DNA of 64,000 bases, from positions 144,325 to 208,324 of the forward strand of contig JAGFNQ010000297.1 in NCBI GenBank assembly GCA_024364735.1, given 5' to 3'. Below the pieces are notes generated by a model. The model saw nothing but the letters and a program-made list of their open reading frames with translations. It had not been told where the DNA came from and searched no databases. Below are positions 34,290-45,799 of the stretch, one piece after another. Positions within the stretch are counted from its first letter, which is position 1, and the number at the start of each line of letters is the position of its first letter. The translations under genes and the position numbers were made by a program. The DNA comes from Boesenbergia rotunda. Its lineage: Eukaryota > Streptophyta > Magnoliopsida > Zingiberales > Zingiberaceae.

Positions 34290-37174
34290 TCACATCATTA
34301 ATTTTGAAACCTCCAGATATCATCTATGTCTCAAGATAGGCACTCCACCTACATGCATATATAGACACCACAAATCAGGGTTGCGCCTTGATAACAACAC
34401 TATTCATTCAAGACCTCATCATTACCTATGACAAATCCTCTAAGATGCAGCATACAACCAGCCAAAAAATATGCCTACAAAAAAGGAAATGCTTTAATAC
34501 TGTGATCTTAAGATTTATTGGAGTAGAATATTGTCAAACTCACATAAACTTTAGCTATCTCAAATACAAATGAATCATGATTTGAATTCCACAATCTGAA
34601 TTTGCCTTCAGATACTTTAAAACCCAATAAATACCAATGTCATCTATCATTAATTGGGAAAATGATATATCTACATCTTCTAAATAGATCTTCATTCAGT
34701 TCCTGTAGTTTATTCCTGGTTGTGGATGTCAACCTCGCAAGGAAAGCTCCGTAATCTATTTTGCGTATCTGCCTATATTTCTCCAAGTGGTGTAATAGTT
34801 CTTTCTACACATTCAAAATAAGATATAATCATGTTTCTTAATCTAATAAGTAAAAATTAAATATCAACTACCAAATATCTCGATTTGTTACAAACCTCTA
34901 CATTTGTGTCCATATAGTAAATCTCAAATCCATAAGCTGGACTGTGTTTTTTCATAATCTTCATATAAACATTTATGATTTGACTATCAACAGGATCACC
35001 AAACAAAAAAGAACATAATGTAGATCCAGTTAAGCACAAAAACTTATCTTGCTATATGGCAACACTGCGGGGAGCAAAAAATAATATTACAAAATTGATA
35101 AAGAAGTGTTTAGAAAAATTCACATATTGAAAATAAACATACTCCAATTCTTTCCTAGTGAGAAAGTTCATCAACAACTTTCTCTCTTCTTCAGATGCTT
35201 CTTCATGTCCACAAAAATTGGTTCTCCTTTTATATACATCTATTGTAGTCTTGGCAGGACTATTGCTATCCTTAACATCTACTATAAAATTTACCTATAT
35301 GAAAACATAGTTAGTAATGTAAGCTAAAATATATATGTAGTTAGTAACAATATACAATAATATGCAAAAACTAGTAGATTTCAAAATAATGAATCTCGAA
35401 TTTATACTTCATCTACCTATTTTTTTCCCTTCCTCTTACATTTTGTTGTTGAGCTAGGAGGAGTCACAAATATAGACTCCTTTCTTTTCGTCACACGATC
35501 AGCTCTAGTCCTCACAGTATCCACAATAAAAGATTGAAAATGGTTGATCTTCTCTACTTTTGAAGTAGCAACGTCACTACTAGAAACGTGCTCTTCTCTT
35601 GAACCACTATCTGAATCAACTCTAGACACAGAATTTTTTTCTACTTCAAATCCATCATCATTGTGCCTCTTATTAGCTGAAGCATTCTCTGAATCAAATT
35701 CTATCAATCTTGTATTTTCTTTATCCAATTCAGAAATAACATCTTTTATCATCAAATCAACATTATCAACAATGTTGGCAGTTGTCATTTCTACATACAA
35801 CTTTTGTAACCAGCAAGTTCATTTTCACCATCAAATTCAACCTCAATAATCTTATTCTCTTCTAAAATAAAAGTATCTTTCACTCCACCTAAATCCTCAC
35901 TCACTTTTTCTGCCTCCTCCTCATTGCTCTTATCTGCAACAATTGGTTCAAGGCATCCTCTGAGTATTAGAAAATCTAGAACATCTCACACAAAGTGACA
36001 CCTAAAAATATAAGTAATATAGTCAAAAAAAGGTCTTATCATCATTATTTGACATAATAATTTTATTATTTTTTATATTTACAGAAGAAGTTACCTGCTT
36101 GCCACTTAAGAGTATCTCCTCATCTGGAAATGGTACTATATCGAACACCTTTTCACAATTATAAATAAAATGTCACTTCTACATTCATATCTACAAAAAA
36201 ACATACTAAAAACATAGCAACTTACCATACTAAAATCAATTCCTGAAAATAATCTCTCAGCAACATTATATTTGATGGATATCTTACTCCATTCCCAACA
36301 AAACAACCGGGGAGAAACAATATAAGAACATGCATGTACAAATGAATGAATTCTTTCATATAACCATGCTTGAATACATAAAGAGATTAATATAATAATA
36401 TTAAACATATCATAATTGCACTTCAAAAATTAAAAACTCACCATCAAACCAATAGTACAACCGTCTAAATACATTTTTGCAACCACCATTTCCTTTGCCA
36501 TTACCGGTATGCAAGATAATTTAGTGGCACAAAAATATATATGTTGCATCTCCCCACGAATAATCAAAGAATCTCGTCAAGTTATCAATGTATGACATAA
36601 TAAATCGATGAGTGAAATAGTTACTAATAGGAAAAATAACACAGTTAAATAAAAGATAAATAAACAGTCCAACAAAATCATCCACTTCAGATTCCTTCTC
36701 AAATCTAGCTAATAACCACATATTATCATAAATCATAGTCCTATTTACGTTGCTAACGTTTCCTCCAAATAGCCTACGAACAAATTTGGACTTCATGCTC
36801 ACATCTAGATCAATCGATTGCCCCATATGGGTCAAACCAAGGACAATGCTAAACTCAGTCGAAGTGAATGGAACTACAATGTTATCACTAAACAAGAAAG
36901 AACAAGAAGGCAATAGTTGGAGTCTTTTTAAAACTAAATCAATTCTGGTACTACTGATAAACATCTCAGGCATCTCGAGCCATGGAGTAAGTGGAGTGCT
37001 TTTAATTCTCTATTTTTGCTTATTACTCATAATTGGTAACACTTCACCTAGTACATCTTTGAAATATGTCGAAGAGCAACACGAATAAGATTATTTGCTG
37101 CTCTTGCTCTTTCCCTTATCTTCCATTACTCTCTTACCCATATCTTTCACCATCGATTTTCCCTTAACCTCCAT
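34290..37174 (-). pseudogene. Ulp1-like cysteine protease gene of Mutator-like element type, decayed
   Basis: A multi-exon minus-strand gene. The start at 37174 (MEVKGKSMVKDMGKRVME) is followed by two stops before a plant transposon-associated N-terminal domain at 36521-36973 (VLGLTHMGQSIDLD, RFFDYSWGDATYIFL). The next exon contains QAWLYERIHSF (36426-36136). A linker exon is rich in acidic and Ser residues (35417-35999). Toward the low end are a C48-like region (LFGDPVDSQIINVYMKIM), the catalytic His context HWYLLGF near 34640, and a CGVYIC catalytic-Cys context near 34365. Stops (for example in the His motif) and a shift before CGVY show decay. The domain pairing is typical of Ulp1-carrying Mutator-like elements; no transposase or TIR was found here. 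Confidence 0.6.
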
Positions 37175-37199
37175 GGTGCTCCCTGTAAGAGCTTTTTTC

Positions 37200-38040
37200 C
37201 TTATTTCTGCATTAAAAGTAAATTAAGTAAAAACAAATTAAGTTATCAGTCATACCATCACGTATAAACCATACAAAAATGGATATCAAACCACTTAAAT
37301 TGAGTATATTATTTAGTTTATTGATAATAACTACATAATCACCACATAACTCATTAAATAATTCAATTAGAGAAGATAAAACACAAACACATTTAGCAAT
37401 TAAAAATCTAAAACCTAATTTATTCAAACTATCAATATCGACACCACTAAAATAGGAACAATTTAGCCAAAACTAATTTATTTATAATTCTTACCATAAA
37501 GTAGAAATCATAAAAAATTGGGGCTTATTTTAGCACTTAAATTCAGTATATTACTCAGTTTATCAATAATCAATATACAAAAGTAATTTATCTCTTTCAA
37601 TTCATCAACTGAAGATAAAACATAAACACAATCATAAAGTTATAATTCTAACACCAAAACTAATTTTATTCGAGCTAGCAAAATCAACACCACAACAAAT
37701 AGAATAATTTACTCATTCATATACTAAAGTACAAATCCTAAAATTTTGGGCATCAAAGTGCTTAAATTGGGTACATTACTCAGTTTATTGATAATCACTG
37801 CAAAATACATAGATATGTTATTCATTACTTGAATTGAAGAAGAGGTAATACAAACTCATTCAGAGAAATTATAATTTGAACATCAAAACCTAATTTTATT
37901 CAACCTAACAAAATCAATAACACCCATGAACTAAAACTTTAATTTTTCACACAATTACAGAAGCATATATAAACAATAATCTAAATTTCATTCTACAAAC
38001 AAGATTAACAAATACGTCAAAATTTAGGGCACAAAAACAT
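37200..38040. repeat. Degenerate tandem repeat upstream of the Ulp1-like gene
   Basis: About three diverged copies of a 200-250 bp unit, recognised by 'ttaaattGaGTAtATTActcAgTTtATtgATAAT' spaced words and by 'aCCTAATTTtATTCaaac', lie between the gene start and 38040. AT-rich and non-coding; it may be 5' intron or the element's flank. Confidence 0.55.
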
Positions 38041-38687
38041 AATGGACCTTTTACTTGAATAACTCTGTTTCTGCCTTTGAAATACAACGCAGACTAATTC
38101 TTCAAGTTAACAACCCTCTGGTTCTTGCGATTACCACCTTTTTACTTCTTCAAATCCGATGTTCGTCGATGATTCTTGGGTTGAAGGTGAAAGGCGGATC
38201 TTCACTTAGTTGAAGGTGAAAGGCACTTCGAATCGAAGCTTTAAGCTCTACACTTGAAAGTAAAAGTCGGATACTGTCGCATCTCTGATTTTTGACTTCA
38301 ACGCTCGTTGGAAGTGATTTCGGTGATCGTCGATTTTTACCTTTGACGTAACTCCAAGTCCGGGAAGAAGATTCGAAGGGGAGAGAGTTTGAAAGTAATG
38401 GGAGGGCAATTAGGTAAAATCGTATAAAAGGGAGTTTAAACAAATAAACAAAGATTATCAAGGAGTGGGAATGATTTTTCTTTGACTTGGGGACTGAAAG
38501 AGTACTTATATTTCTGACTAGGGATTTAAGGTTAAGTTTCCCTTGAATTAATCTATTTCATCAAATAATTTAGATGAGTTAAATTAAAATTTTATTAAGT
38601 GGATTTAGATGGAGCCTGTAACCTACGTGAGCCCATGACTTATGGATTGAAAAAAAAAATCTCAAAATGTAACATTCATTAACATTC
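38041..38687. other. Probable 5' region of the Ulp1-like gene, then non-coding DNA
   Basis: 38150-38400 is less AT-rich and repeats 'gttgaaggtgaaaggc' twice; it could be 5' UTR of the minus-strand gene. No frame is convincing. The remainder to the MITE is unremarkable. Confidence 0.35.
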
Positions 38688-38928
38688 GAGCAATGATAGG
38701 GTTGAAAATGCGAGAGTGAAAACCATAGTAAATGATATGGCATGACGTGACATGACGTGGCACTTTACATGCACACGTCCGATTATCGTTTGGACACCAT
38801 CGACGGCCTTTGGCCGCCGCCCCGAATCAAATTATACCCTGGGGGCACGGTGAACCCGTCGGAGATCATGCATGCAAGGTGCCACGTGGGTTTTCACTCT
38901 CCCATTTTCACTCTCCCAATCATTATTC
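38688..38928. mobile_element. Mutator-type MITE (241 bp)
   Basis: The 9-bp TSD TTAACATTC is at 38679-38687 and 38929-38937. Imperfect terminal inverted repeats of about 36 bp begin GAGCAATGAT / GAATAATGAT and include GAGAGTGAAAAC on both ends. The centre is GC-rich and holds CCACGTGG (38883-38889), a G-box-like core. The 9-bp TSD suggests Mutator-like mobilisation. No coding sequence. Confidence 0.85.
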
Positions 38929-38937
38929 TTAACATTC

Positions 38938-40158
38938 ACTAACTATGAATCTCTCAATTTATTTGTGATTAATTATTGGAGAAGGAAAGAGATATTTAAT
39001 CAAAATTTATTATAGCTCAGGTATATATTCCTTTCCATATTCTTTCTCATTTATTCTTCTACTAATTTTAGATTTGTATTACTACAGTATGCGAGAGTTC
39101 ATAATTCACATCATATTATAATTCGATTCCAATATCATCGATGCTAATGTTAATGAAAACGTGTATTTACATTGATGAAGCATTTTGTAACATATCACGA
39201 TCAACTTTGTTTTGATGAGGTAGTAATATATAATCAAACTTAAAATTTTTAATTACTTCTATATTTTTTTTTTCTTATTTTAAAGGCTCACTGGTTGGCT
39301 CATCTATTTTGCAATCCATCTTGAGTTGAGTTTAGTTAGAATTTTCTAATCCACCAAAATGATAGATCGGTCCGCTCTCTTATTAAATGGCCAGCCCATC
39401 ACAGGTCAACCCACTTAACCGTGAATCGACTCACCCTATCACGGATCGACTCCTTAGACCCCTCTAACATCATCTAATTTAATCGACCCTTTATCTGTTT
39501 TCATCTTTGGGGCAATTGTCTAAAAGTCCATTATCTTCAGTTTGCAGTACGCAGAAATCCCTCTCTTCGTAAATTTGAGGTCCGTTTTCATTATTATATA
39601 TTCTTAACCTTTATACGAAATTAAGTTTTGATTAAAAAATTTATTAAATATCGACAACAATTGTTGACTATATGCCAAATTCTCTATTTTATTTCCTCAT
39701 AAAGATTTTAAGGATGCATTTTAGTGCCCTTAATATTTATTATAATGATTTATGATTTATGTCCCCTATTAAAATTTTTACATTCAAAATTATTTCAGAA
39801 ATATTTTTATAATTTTTTTATGATCTTTAACTAACAATAGTGAATTTTCTTTACTATATTTGATGAAAAAGAATTATTATAGAAAGCCAAAATCCTTTAA
39901 TTTAATTCGTAGTGCATCCTTTTCTTAATTGACAAATCCAAATCAGAACAAGATGGATCCTATCGTTTTAACTTTTATTTTGCCTCACTAATTGCATCAC
40001 AAATAGATCAAAAACATATCCCAAACTTATTAACATATACTCAAAGATCGCTATACAATCTAATGTGAATAAACAAAATAAAAACAAGTTTTCAAAAAAA
40101 CAACTAAAAGCAAAACTTCTAAACGTCAACAGAGCAAAACTTGCGGAGCCTCTTTCTA
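38938..40158. other. Intergenic, no gene seen
   Basis: AT-rich sequence between the MITE and the CLE gene. On the minus strand an AATAAA at 39974-39979 (plus-strand TTTATT), about 180 bp past the CLE stop codon, could serve as polyadenylation signal. A cluster of 'gatcgactc'-type words lies at 39365-39455. Nothing else supported. Confidence 0.4.
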
Positions 40159-40389
40159 CTAGCTCTTGTTGTGGATCGGATCAGGGCCTCGTCGGAACCG
40201 CCTCTTGCTCAGCTGCTCCTTGACGAACGACGATGATGGCTTTGCCGTTGGCTTACTGTCGCCCGGCCGGTCGGTACCACGACGAGCCAAAGGCTTCTTG
40301 GCTGCGACACAACCAACATTTGCTTTGCTGGCCAACAACAAAGCGACGTAGACTGAGATGAGAAGGAGCTTGAAGCTGCAAGCAGCCAT
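40159..40389 (-). CDS. CLE-family signalling peptide precursor, CLE45-like
   Basis: A 76-residue precursor without intron. Residues 1-30 form a secretion signal (MAACSFKLLLISVYVALLLA). A variable basic/Ser-rich middle follows. The C-terminus contains a CLE dodecapeptide RRFRRGPDPIHN followed by NKS-type residues (ending HNKS). CLE peptides are secreted, processed ligands of LRR receptor kinases controlling meristem, vascular and root development. The core GPDPIHN is diagnostic; the double Arg before Gly (RRG) is most like Arabidopsis CLE45 (RRVRRGSDPIHN), from memory of that family. The start at 40389 is chosen because it puts the hydrophobic segment at the N-terminus. An upstream in-frame ATG (40605) would add 72 residues and bury the signal, so I reject it. 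It is the only likely host gene in the window. Confidence 0.85.
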   Translation of the reverse strand: MAACSFKLLLISVYVALLLASKANVGCVAAKKPLARRGTDRPGDSKPTAKPSSSFVKEQLSKRRFRRGPDPIHNKS

Positions 40390-41376
40390 TGCTTGCAAAT
40401 GTTGGAAGCTCGATCGAGTTGCCTCAGTCCATTTATGTAAACACTGAATGGAAACTGAGCACTTTGGATTCAGTTGAGCAGCCCGAGAAGGGTGTTTTAG
40501 AAGGTTCTCACATGACTCAAGGTCTGCGAAAATGGAGCTTTTGCTTTTTTGTCTCCCTCTGTAATAATCACAAATCTTTGCTTTAAGGGCTGCACTGCAT
40601 TCCATGCAGAGAATCTCATGACCAATGTCATGTTTTGTTGTGCAGAACCAGACTGTTTTGCTTTTGTTTTTTTAAGTGAAATAATGTGGAGGAACTTTGG
40701 ATGAATAAGTGAGGGAGGGAATTCAGTGGGAATGAAATGAAATGAAATGAACTGAACTAGTTGGACTTGGTCATGGTCTAAAAGGAAAAGGGCAATAGTG
40801 TGTTTTCATCTTCTTCTCTCTTTTTTTTTTTGTCTTTAATTTGGAAAGAACCACTATCAGATTAAACATGTTTTTAGTTTCTAAGGTTTATTTTCTTCTT
40901 TATAATTTGTTAGTGAAAACAGGATATGCTTTACCACATGGGGCATTACCATTAGATAAATACTCAATTTTTTACTTCATTCATCTCAATGCTTTATCAC
41001 GCCTTCCCTTGAACACTCAAACCAATCCCCTCACTATCACTTTATCACTTGCACTTATAAGTTAGTAGTACTTGTCAGATAATTTGGGGGTAGCTGTAAT
41101 ACACTTTGGTATCCTTTAGGATACTATTTCTGTAGTAGTTATCATACTACTATTTGGCATCTATCGTACTATTTAGTAACACTTATAATATAAGTCAAGA
41201 GCATCTAGTCTTAGTCCTTTTTTACATGTGTTGTTGTTATTGAATTAAGTCTTATGTGATTTATCTCCCTTTCAAACAGTGAAGGACCATTGAGATAAGG
41301 ATTTTACAATTTTATTGTCAATAACATCTAAAATACAACTTAGTAACATCTATAATATAATTTGATAAATGTATAT
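40390..41376. other. Upstream region of the CLE gene
   Basis: The likely promoter and 5' UTR of the minus-strand CLE gene. A short (AAATG)n microsatellite lies at 40731-40756 and a CT/T-rich tract at 40807-40832. No TATA box is convincing. A frame at 40841-41065 (+) has no recognised domain. Confidence 0.4.
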
Positions 41377-41887
41377 TAGGAGTGCAAATGAATCAAATTT
41401 GTTCGCGAGTTTTTCAAGCAAGCTCAAAAAATATTTGATTTGTATTTGAAATTATCCAATTTGATAATTTTTTTGAACCGAATACAAACCATAATATTTT
41501 GTTCAATTATTCACAAGTCATTCGCGAGCCGAATTTGAATTGAACTCTGATTGTTTTTACATAATTTTATATAAATATACTCAACTTAAGGACTTAATAA
41601 TTCGTACCGAACTCAAATTTAAGTCTTTTCGAACTATAATTTGATTCTCAATAATTTGAACCAAATTCAAATTTAAGTCTTTCCGAACTATAATTTGATT
41701 CTAATTGAATCAATGTTCGAACAATTCGAATCATAATTGAATTCAAATTTTATTTTGAATCGAGCTCAAGCCAAAATTATTTATATTTTTGAATTTTGAA
41801 TTAAATTTGAAAAACATATATGTTTTTTCGAACTCAAGTATCAATATTTTTATATTATTTGCTTTAATTCTATTTGTTTACCCCTTA
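41377..41887. mobile_element. Possible hAT-like MITE, degenerate (511 bp)
   Basis: It starts TAGGAGTGCAAATGAATC and ends TTGTTTACCCCTTA, an imperfect inverted pair. The flanking octamers ATGTATAT and ATCTATAC agree at six of eight positions. The interior is made of 'TTCGAA/GAATTGAA'-like words on both strands. It resembles the MITE at 27173 in style but is older, so boundaries are uncertain. Confidence 0.45.
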
Positions 41888-42124
41888 ATCTATACTATAA
41901 TTTCATAGAATTTTAGGGCTATACATGCAAAATAATGTTTCAAGGACAGAAGCAACGGTTAGACTAAGGGGCTTAGTCAGGGAGCCCATTTTATAAGACG
42001 AGTTAACCCCCTTTAATCATGGGGCCCATTTTAGAATTTAGGGAAGATGCCCATATATTTAAGAATTTTTCCGTACGTTTAACCATTTTAGTCAATTATT
42101 CACTTCATCAGTCCTAAATCTCCA

Positions 42125-42432
42125 AATGATTAGTCTGAATAAATTATAATTTCTAGCCCCTCTACTAATTTTAATTAAGATTCATGCGGAAGATGATATT
42201 AGGATTCTTGCACGAACAAGTACTCCATTAATTCATATGAACATGTGTGAAGGTGGGTTTTCACTTTGGGCTTTGATTGGCATGTCAAGCTTAGTATAAA
42301 CGGAACATTGTGAAAACCAAGGAAATTATGATATTAAACCAAGGAAATTATGATATTTTATGAAGCATAAGGTGATTTCATTCCTTACGAGTATAAGAGT
42401 ATTGTTCGTTGTCGGCCTCACAACAAGATGTA
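42125..42432. repeat. Direct repeat, copy 1
   Basis: About 300 bp ('agattcatgcggaagat', 'cattaattcatatgaacatg', 'gtcaagcttagtataa') that recurs at 43373-43640 in the same orientation at roughly 90% identity by eye. No coding frame. Confidence 0.85.
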
Positions 42433-43372
42433 GAAAAGTAAATCACATGTTGAGTGACCTCCTATATGGGAGCTAGGGCATTTTTAATCTAGAATCAACT
42501 CTTATCTAATGAAGCAACTCTATCATCCAAGTACTAACTCGTCTATACCGTAGGGGCTCGTCTACACTGTGGGGGCTTATGATACTTTATGGTCATAAGT
42601 CAAATTGCAAAGTGCTTTATCTACGCCTTCGTGGTAACCTACCACACATAAACTTCATGGCATCATTGATCACTTGACTAATGCCTTCCTTCTTGCTACT
42701 CGGATTTTAAAGGCGTAAACAGTTAGGAAGGCTTAGGAACAAATTAAAACTCGTAATTAATGTAATGCTGGACTATTAATAACTTCCTTCACATTTACTC
42801 TTAATTAGGCAAAATTTAGGATATATTATTTTTCATATTTAAAAGACAAGTGGATAAAAGACATAACGAAATTAAATGAGTTTGAAAATATTATGATCTT
42901 TTTTATTATAAAATTGATCGATCTCGGTATTTCCTTTGAAATTCATGTTCAAGGCAGTCAATGTAATCAGAAGATCAATACGAATCCATAGGAACTTATT
43001 TTGTCGAATTCTGAACTCTCTAGGATCATCTACGATATTTAAACATGTTACTTTTTTTAAAAAAATATTAAATTTTGTAACGAATTTGGAATTCATTGCA
43101 AATTTTGCAACGAATCTGCGGATTCGTCATAAATTTATAATGAATCCATATATTCGTTAAAAAATATTATTTTTTTAAAAAAAATAAAAGAAATACCTTT
43201 TAAATAACGTAGAAGGACCTAGGGAGCTTAAATTTAGACAAAACAAGTTTCTATGTCTTATTGACCTCCCGATCGCAATAACCGTCTCAAACATGAATTT
43301 CATCAGACATATTATATTTTTAAAATTTGTCACAAATTTCATCACAAAACCCTTTTTTTTTTTGGCGATGAA
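42433..43372. other. Spacer between the direct repeats
   Basis: No gene recognised. It contains a stretch of 'aattcattgcaaatttt'/'gcaacgaatctg' words at 43075-43150 and AT-rich sequence. Nothing else supported. Confidence 0.35.
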
Positions 43373-43640
43373 TGATTAATCTGAATAGACTACAATTTCG
43401 GGCCCCTCTACTAATTTTAAGATTCATGCGGAAGATCATTTTAGGATTCATGCACGAACAAATACTCCATTAATTCATATGAACATGTGTGAAGGTGGGT
43501 TTTCACCTTGGGCTTTGATTTGCATGTCAAGCTTATTATAAATGGAACATTGTGAAAACAAAGGAAATTATGACATTTTACGAAGAAAAGGTGATTTCAC
43601 TCCCTCGAGTGTTTTTTATCGTCAGTCGCACAACGAGATT
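43373..43640. repeat. Direct repeat, copy 2
   Basis: The second copy of the segment at 42125-42432. Homology stops at 'cacaacgagat', where TGTCACGTCCCG begins, suggesting a later insertion broke this copy. Confidence 0.8.
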
Positions 43641-44715
43641 GTCACGTCCCGAGGAGTCACATGCCCGACGAAAATTGGAAAACACCTCCTTTATACAACG
43701 GACAATCTAAATCTTCGATACAAGACCGATGCGGCTAACAGATACTTTAGCCAACACGGCTGGAATAAGAAAAGTAAAAGAGATAGTAAAACACAAATAT
43801 ACCAAAACTGACTTTACTACGAACCAGTCCGACTTACGACAAAGCAACGAATACATGAGCCCCTCAGGGCATACAAAAATATAAAGCACCAATACATATC
43901 CATAAAATGGATAAAATATCAAAAGACTCATACGTAACATAAATACCATAACGTAGTCAACTTGATGGGTAGAGAGACTAGCTGTTGGGCTCTCTCTTAA
44001 CGACTCCAAATACGCCTGGAAACAAAAATAAAGCAAATGGTTGTGAATCTATGAGGACTCCACGAGTATATAAACAAATAGATATACATGGCTAAAAAAG
44101 ATCCTACAACAGCAGCACAGAAGCAAGCAGATACAGTCTCATAGGAAAAATCAGAATACATGTTCGGTACACTACAAGCAAGTATATATTCATATCAAAC
44201 TCACCTAAGGGGTGTGAAGGTCATAAATCCCCGAACCTGATTATTCACTAGACCACAAGCAAATAAATATCTCCTATATGTGCATATCAACCAAATGCAC
44301 AGTCATAGCTTAAACATATACAACAAACACAAACAAATGCAATTCATGCAATCGTGCACATGATGCAATAACATGATCACCCCTGACGCCAGTCAACTAC
44401 CCTCACCGATCATGGGTGAGGTCGAGTGGGTAGGGTTATGATAACTGTATGTACTTTATCGTCACTGCTCCTGAGTAACCGAGTGGACATGATGTTGACA
44501 AAGGACACCCTCCTACCCCAAGTCAAATGGGAGAGCACCACTCACCTCCTCGTATCATAGGAAAGAGAAAGGATCTCTGTCGGCTATCACGATGCGGAAA
44601 TCACTACCCATGAGCGGTCAAGCGAAGCCTTAACAGGGAAACTACACACACCCTCCTGATAGTATCACTAACCCATGAGTGGCAGTGTGTGCAGATCCTG
44701 ATATGACTAACAATC
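43640..44715. other. Unidentified repeat-like DNA hosting element F
   Basis: It begins TGTCACGTCCCGAGGAG, a start seen in many plant LTRs, but no partner LTR, PBS or frame is visible here. A hairpin CCTCACC-gatcat-GGGTGAGG lies at 44400-44420. The region appears to continue at 52023-52617 beyond F. Its identity is unresolved. Confidence 0.35.
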
Positions 44716-44857
44716 TGTTGATGCAGTCTGGCCCGGTTGTTGTTTTGGTGGTTGACAATGATTTAAGTTTGGTTGAGTGAATTTGGGTTAAGTCCTGGTC
44801 GGGGACTGGGTTTGAAATCCCGGTGAGTGAAGCCGGGTCCTGGTGAGTGAAGCCAGG

Positions 44858-45378
44858 TGTTGAAAAGTCCTAATTCGGAAGAGGTGGGTGAAAAGTCCTA
44901 GCTTGGAGGGCTAGGTGAAAAGTCCTAACTTGGAGGGTTAGGTGCAAATTCCCATCTTGGAGAATTAGGTGAAAAAGTCCTGGCTTGGAGGGTCAGGTCC
45001 TAGCTTGGAGGGCTAAGTGTTGGAAAAGTCCTAATTCGAAAGGGTTGGGTGAAAAGTCCTAGCTTGGAGGGCTAGGTGAAAAGTCCTAACTTGGAGGGTT
45101 AGGTGCAAATTCCCATCTTGGAGAATTAGGTGAAAAAGTCCTGGCTTGGAGGGTCAGGTGCCTAGCTTGGAGGGCTAGGTTGGATGATGTTCTAACTCGG
45201 AAGAGTTGGGTGAAAAGTCCTAGCTTGGAGGGCTAGGTGAAAAGTCCTAGCTTGGAGGGCTAGGTGAAAAGTCCTAACTTGGAGGGTTAGGTGCAAATTC
45301 CCAACTTGGAGAGTTAGATGGAAAAATCCTTAGCTTGGAGGGCTAAGGTGGATGAATTCCTATCTTGGAGGGCTAGGG
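44858..45378. repeat. Hairpin tandem array 1 in F 5' LTR
   Basis: About 18 units of 26-30 bp: 'aaaagtCCTAGCttggaggGCTAGGtg' with paired variants CCTAAC/GTTAGG, CTTAGC/GCTAAG and AACTC/GAGTT. In most variants both arms have changed to keep base pairing. The array is repeated at 50228-50742 in the 3' LTR. Confidence 0.88.
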
Positions 45379-45388
45379 TTGAGTCACT

Positions 45389-45799
45389 GGATCGGTCTGG
45401 TGACCGATCAGGGACATTGGCACGCTGCTCCTTAGTGGATCGGTCTGGTGACCGATCCAGCTATGTCTGATCGGACTAGTGACCGATCAGGGAGCGCACA
45501 GTGAGATTGAGAATCTACTGTGTGGCTCCTGATCGGACCGGTGACCGATCAGGGAGCAGGCTGCTTCCTTGTTGTCTTGCTCCTGATCGGTCTGGTGACC
45601 GATCAGGGAGCAAACGGTGAGTGAGTTCCCTTGCTAATCAAAGTCTTGGATCGGTCCGGTGACCGATCAGGGATCTTGGATTTGATTAAAAAGTAACTAT
45701 TCATCTGCCCTGATCGATCTGGGTGACCGATCATGATCCATTCTGATCGGTCTGGTGACCGATCAGGCTTCACCCTGATCGATCTGGTGACCGATCAGG
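45389..45799. repeat. GATCGGTC palindrome array in F 5' LTR
   Basis: Nine copies of TGATCGGTCTGGTGACCGATCA or a near variant, separated by 12-60 bp of unlike sequence. At one site pairing extends outward (GCTCC...GGAGC), and one copy has both outer bases changed (GGATCGGTC...GACCGATCC). Repeated at 50755-51165. Confidence 0.88.

Noticed and set aside
38440..38545. Inverted match of 'aaccttaaatcc' near 32820 and 38525 as TIRs of a Mutator-like element
   Set aside because: Only about a dozen bases match and no TSD could be found at either end.
40390..40605. N-terminal extension of the CLE gene from an upstream ATG
   Set aside because: It would place 72 residues before the signal peptide; CLE precursors have the signal at the N-terminus.
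45389..45799. CRISPR-like array: identical palindromic 22-mers separated by unlike spacers
   Set aside because: The window is plant nuclear DNA, the array lies within both LTRs of element F, spacer lengths are irregular (12-60 bp), and no cas genes exist.
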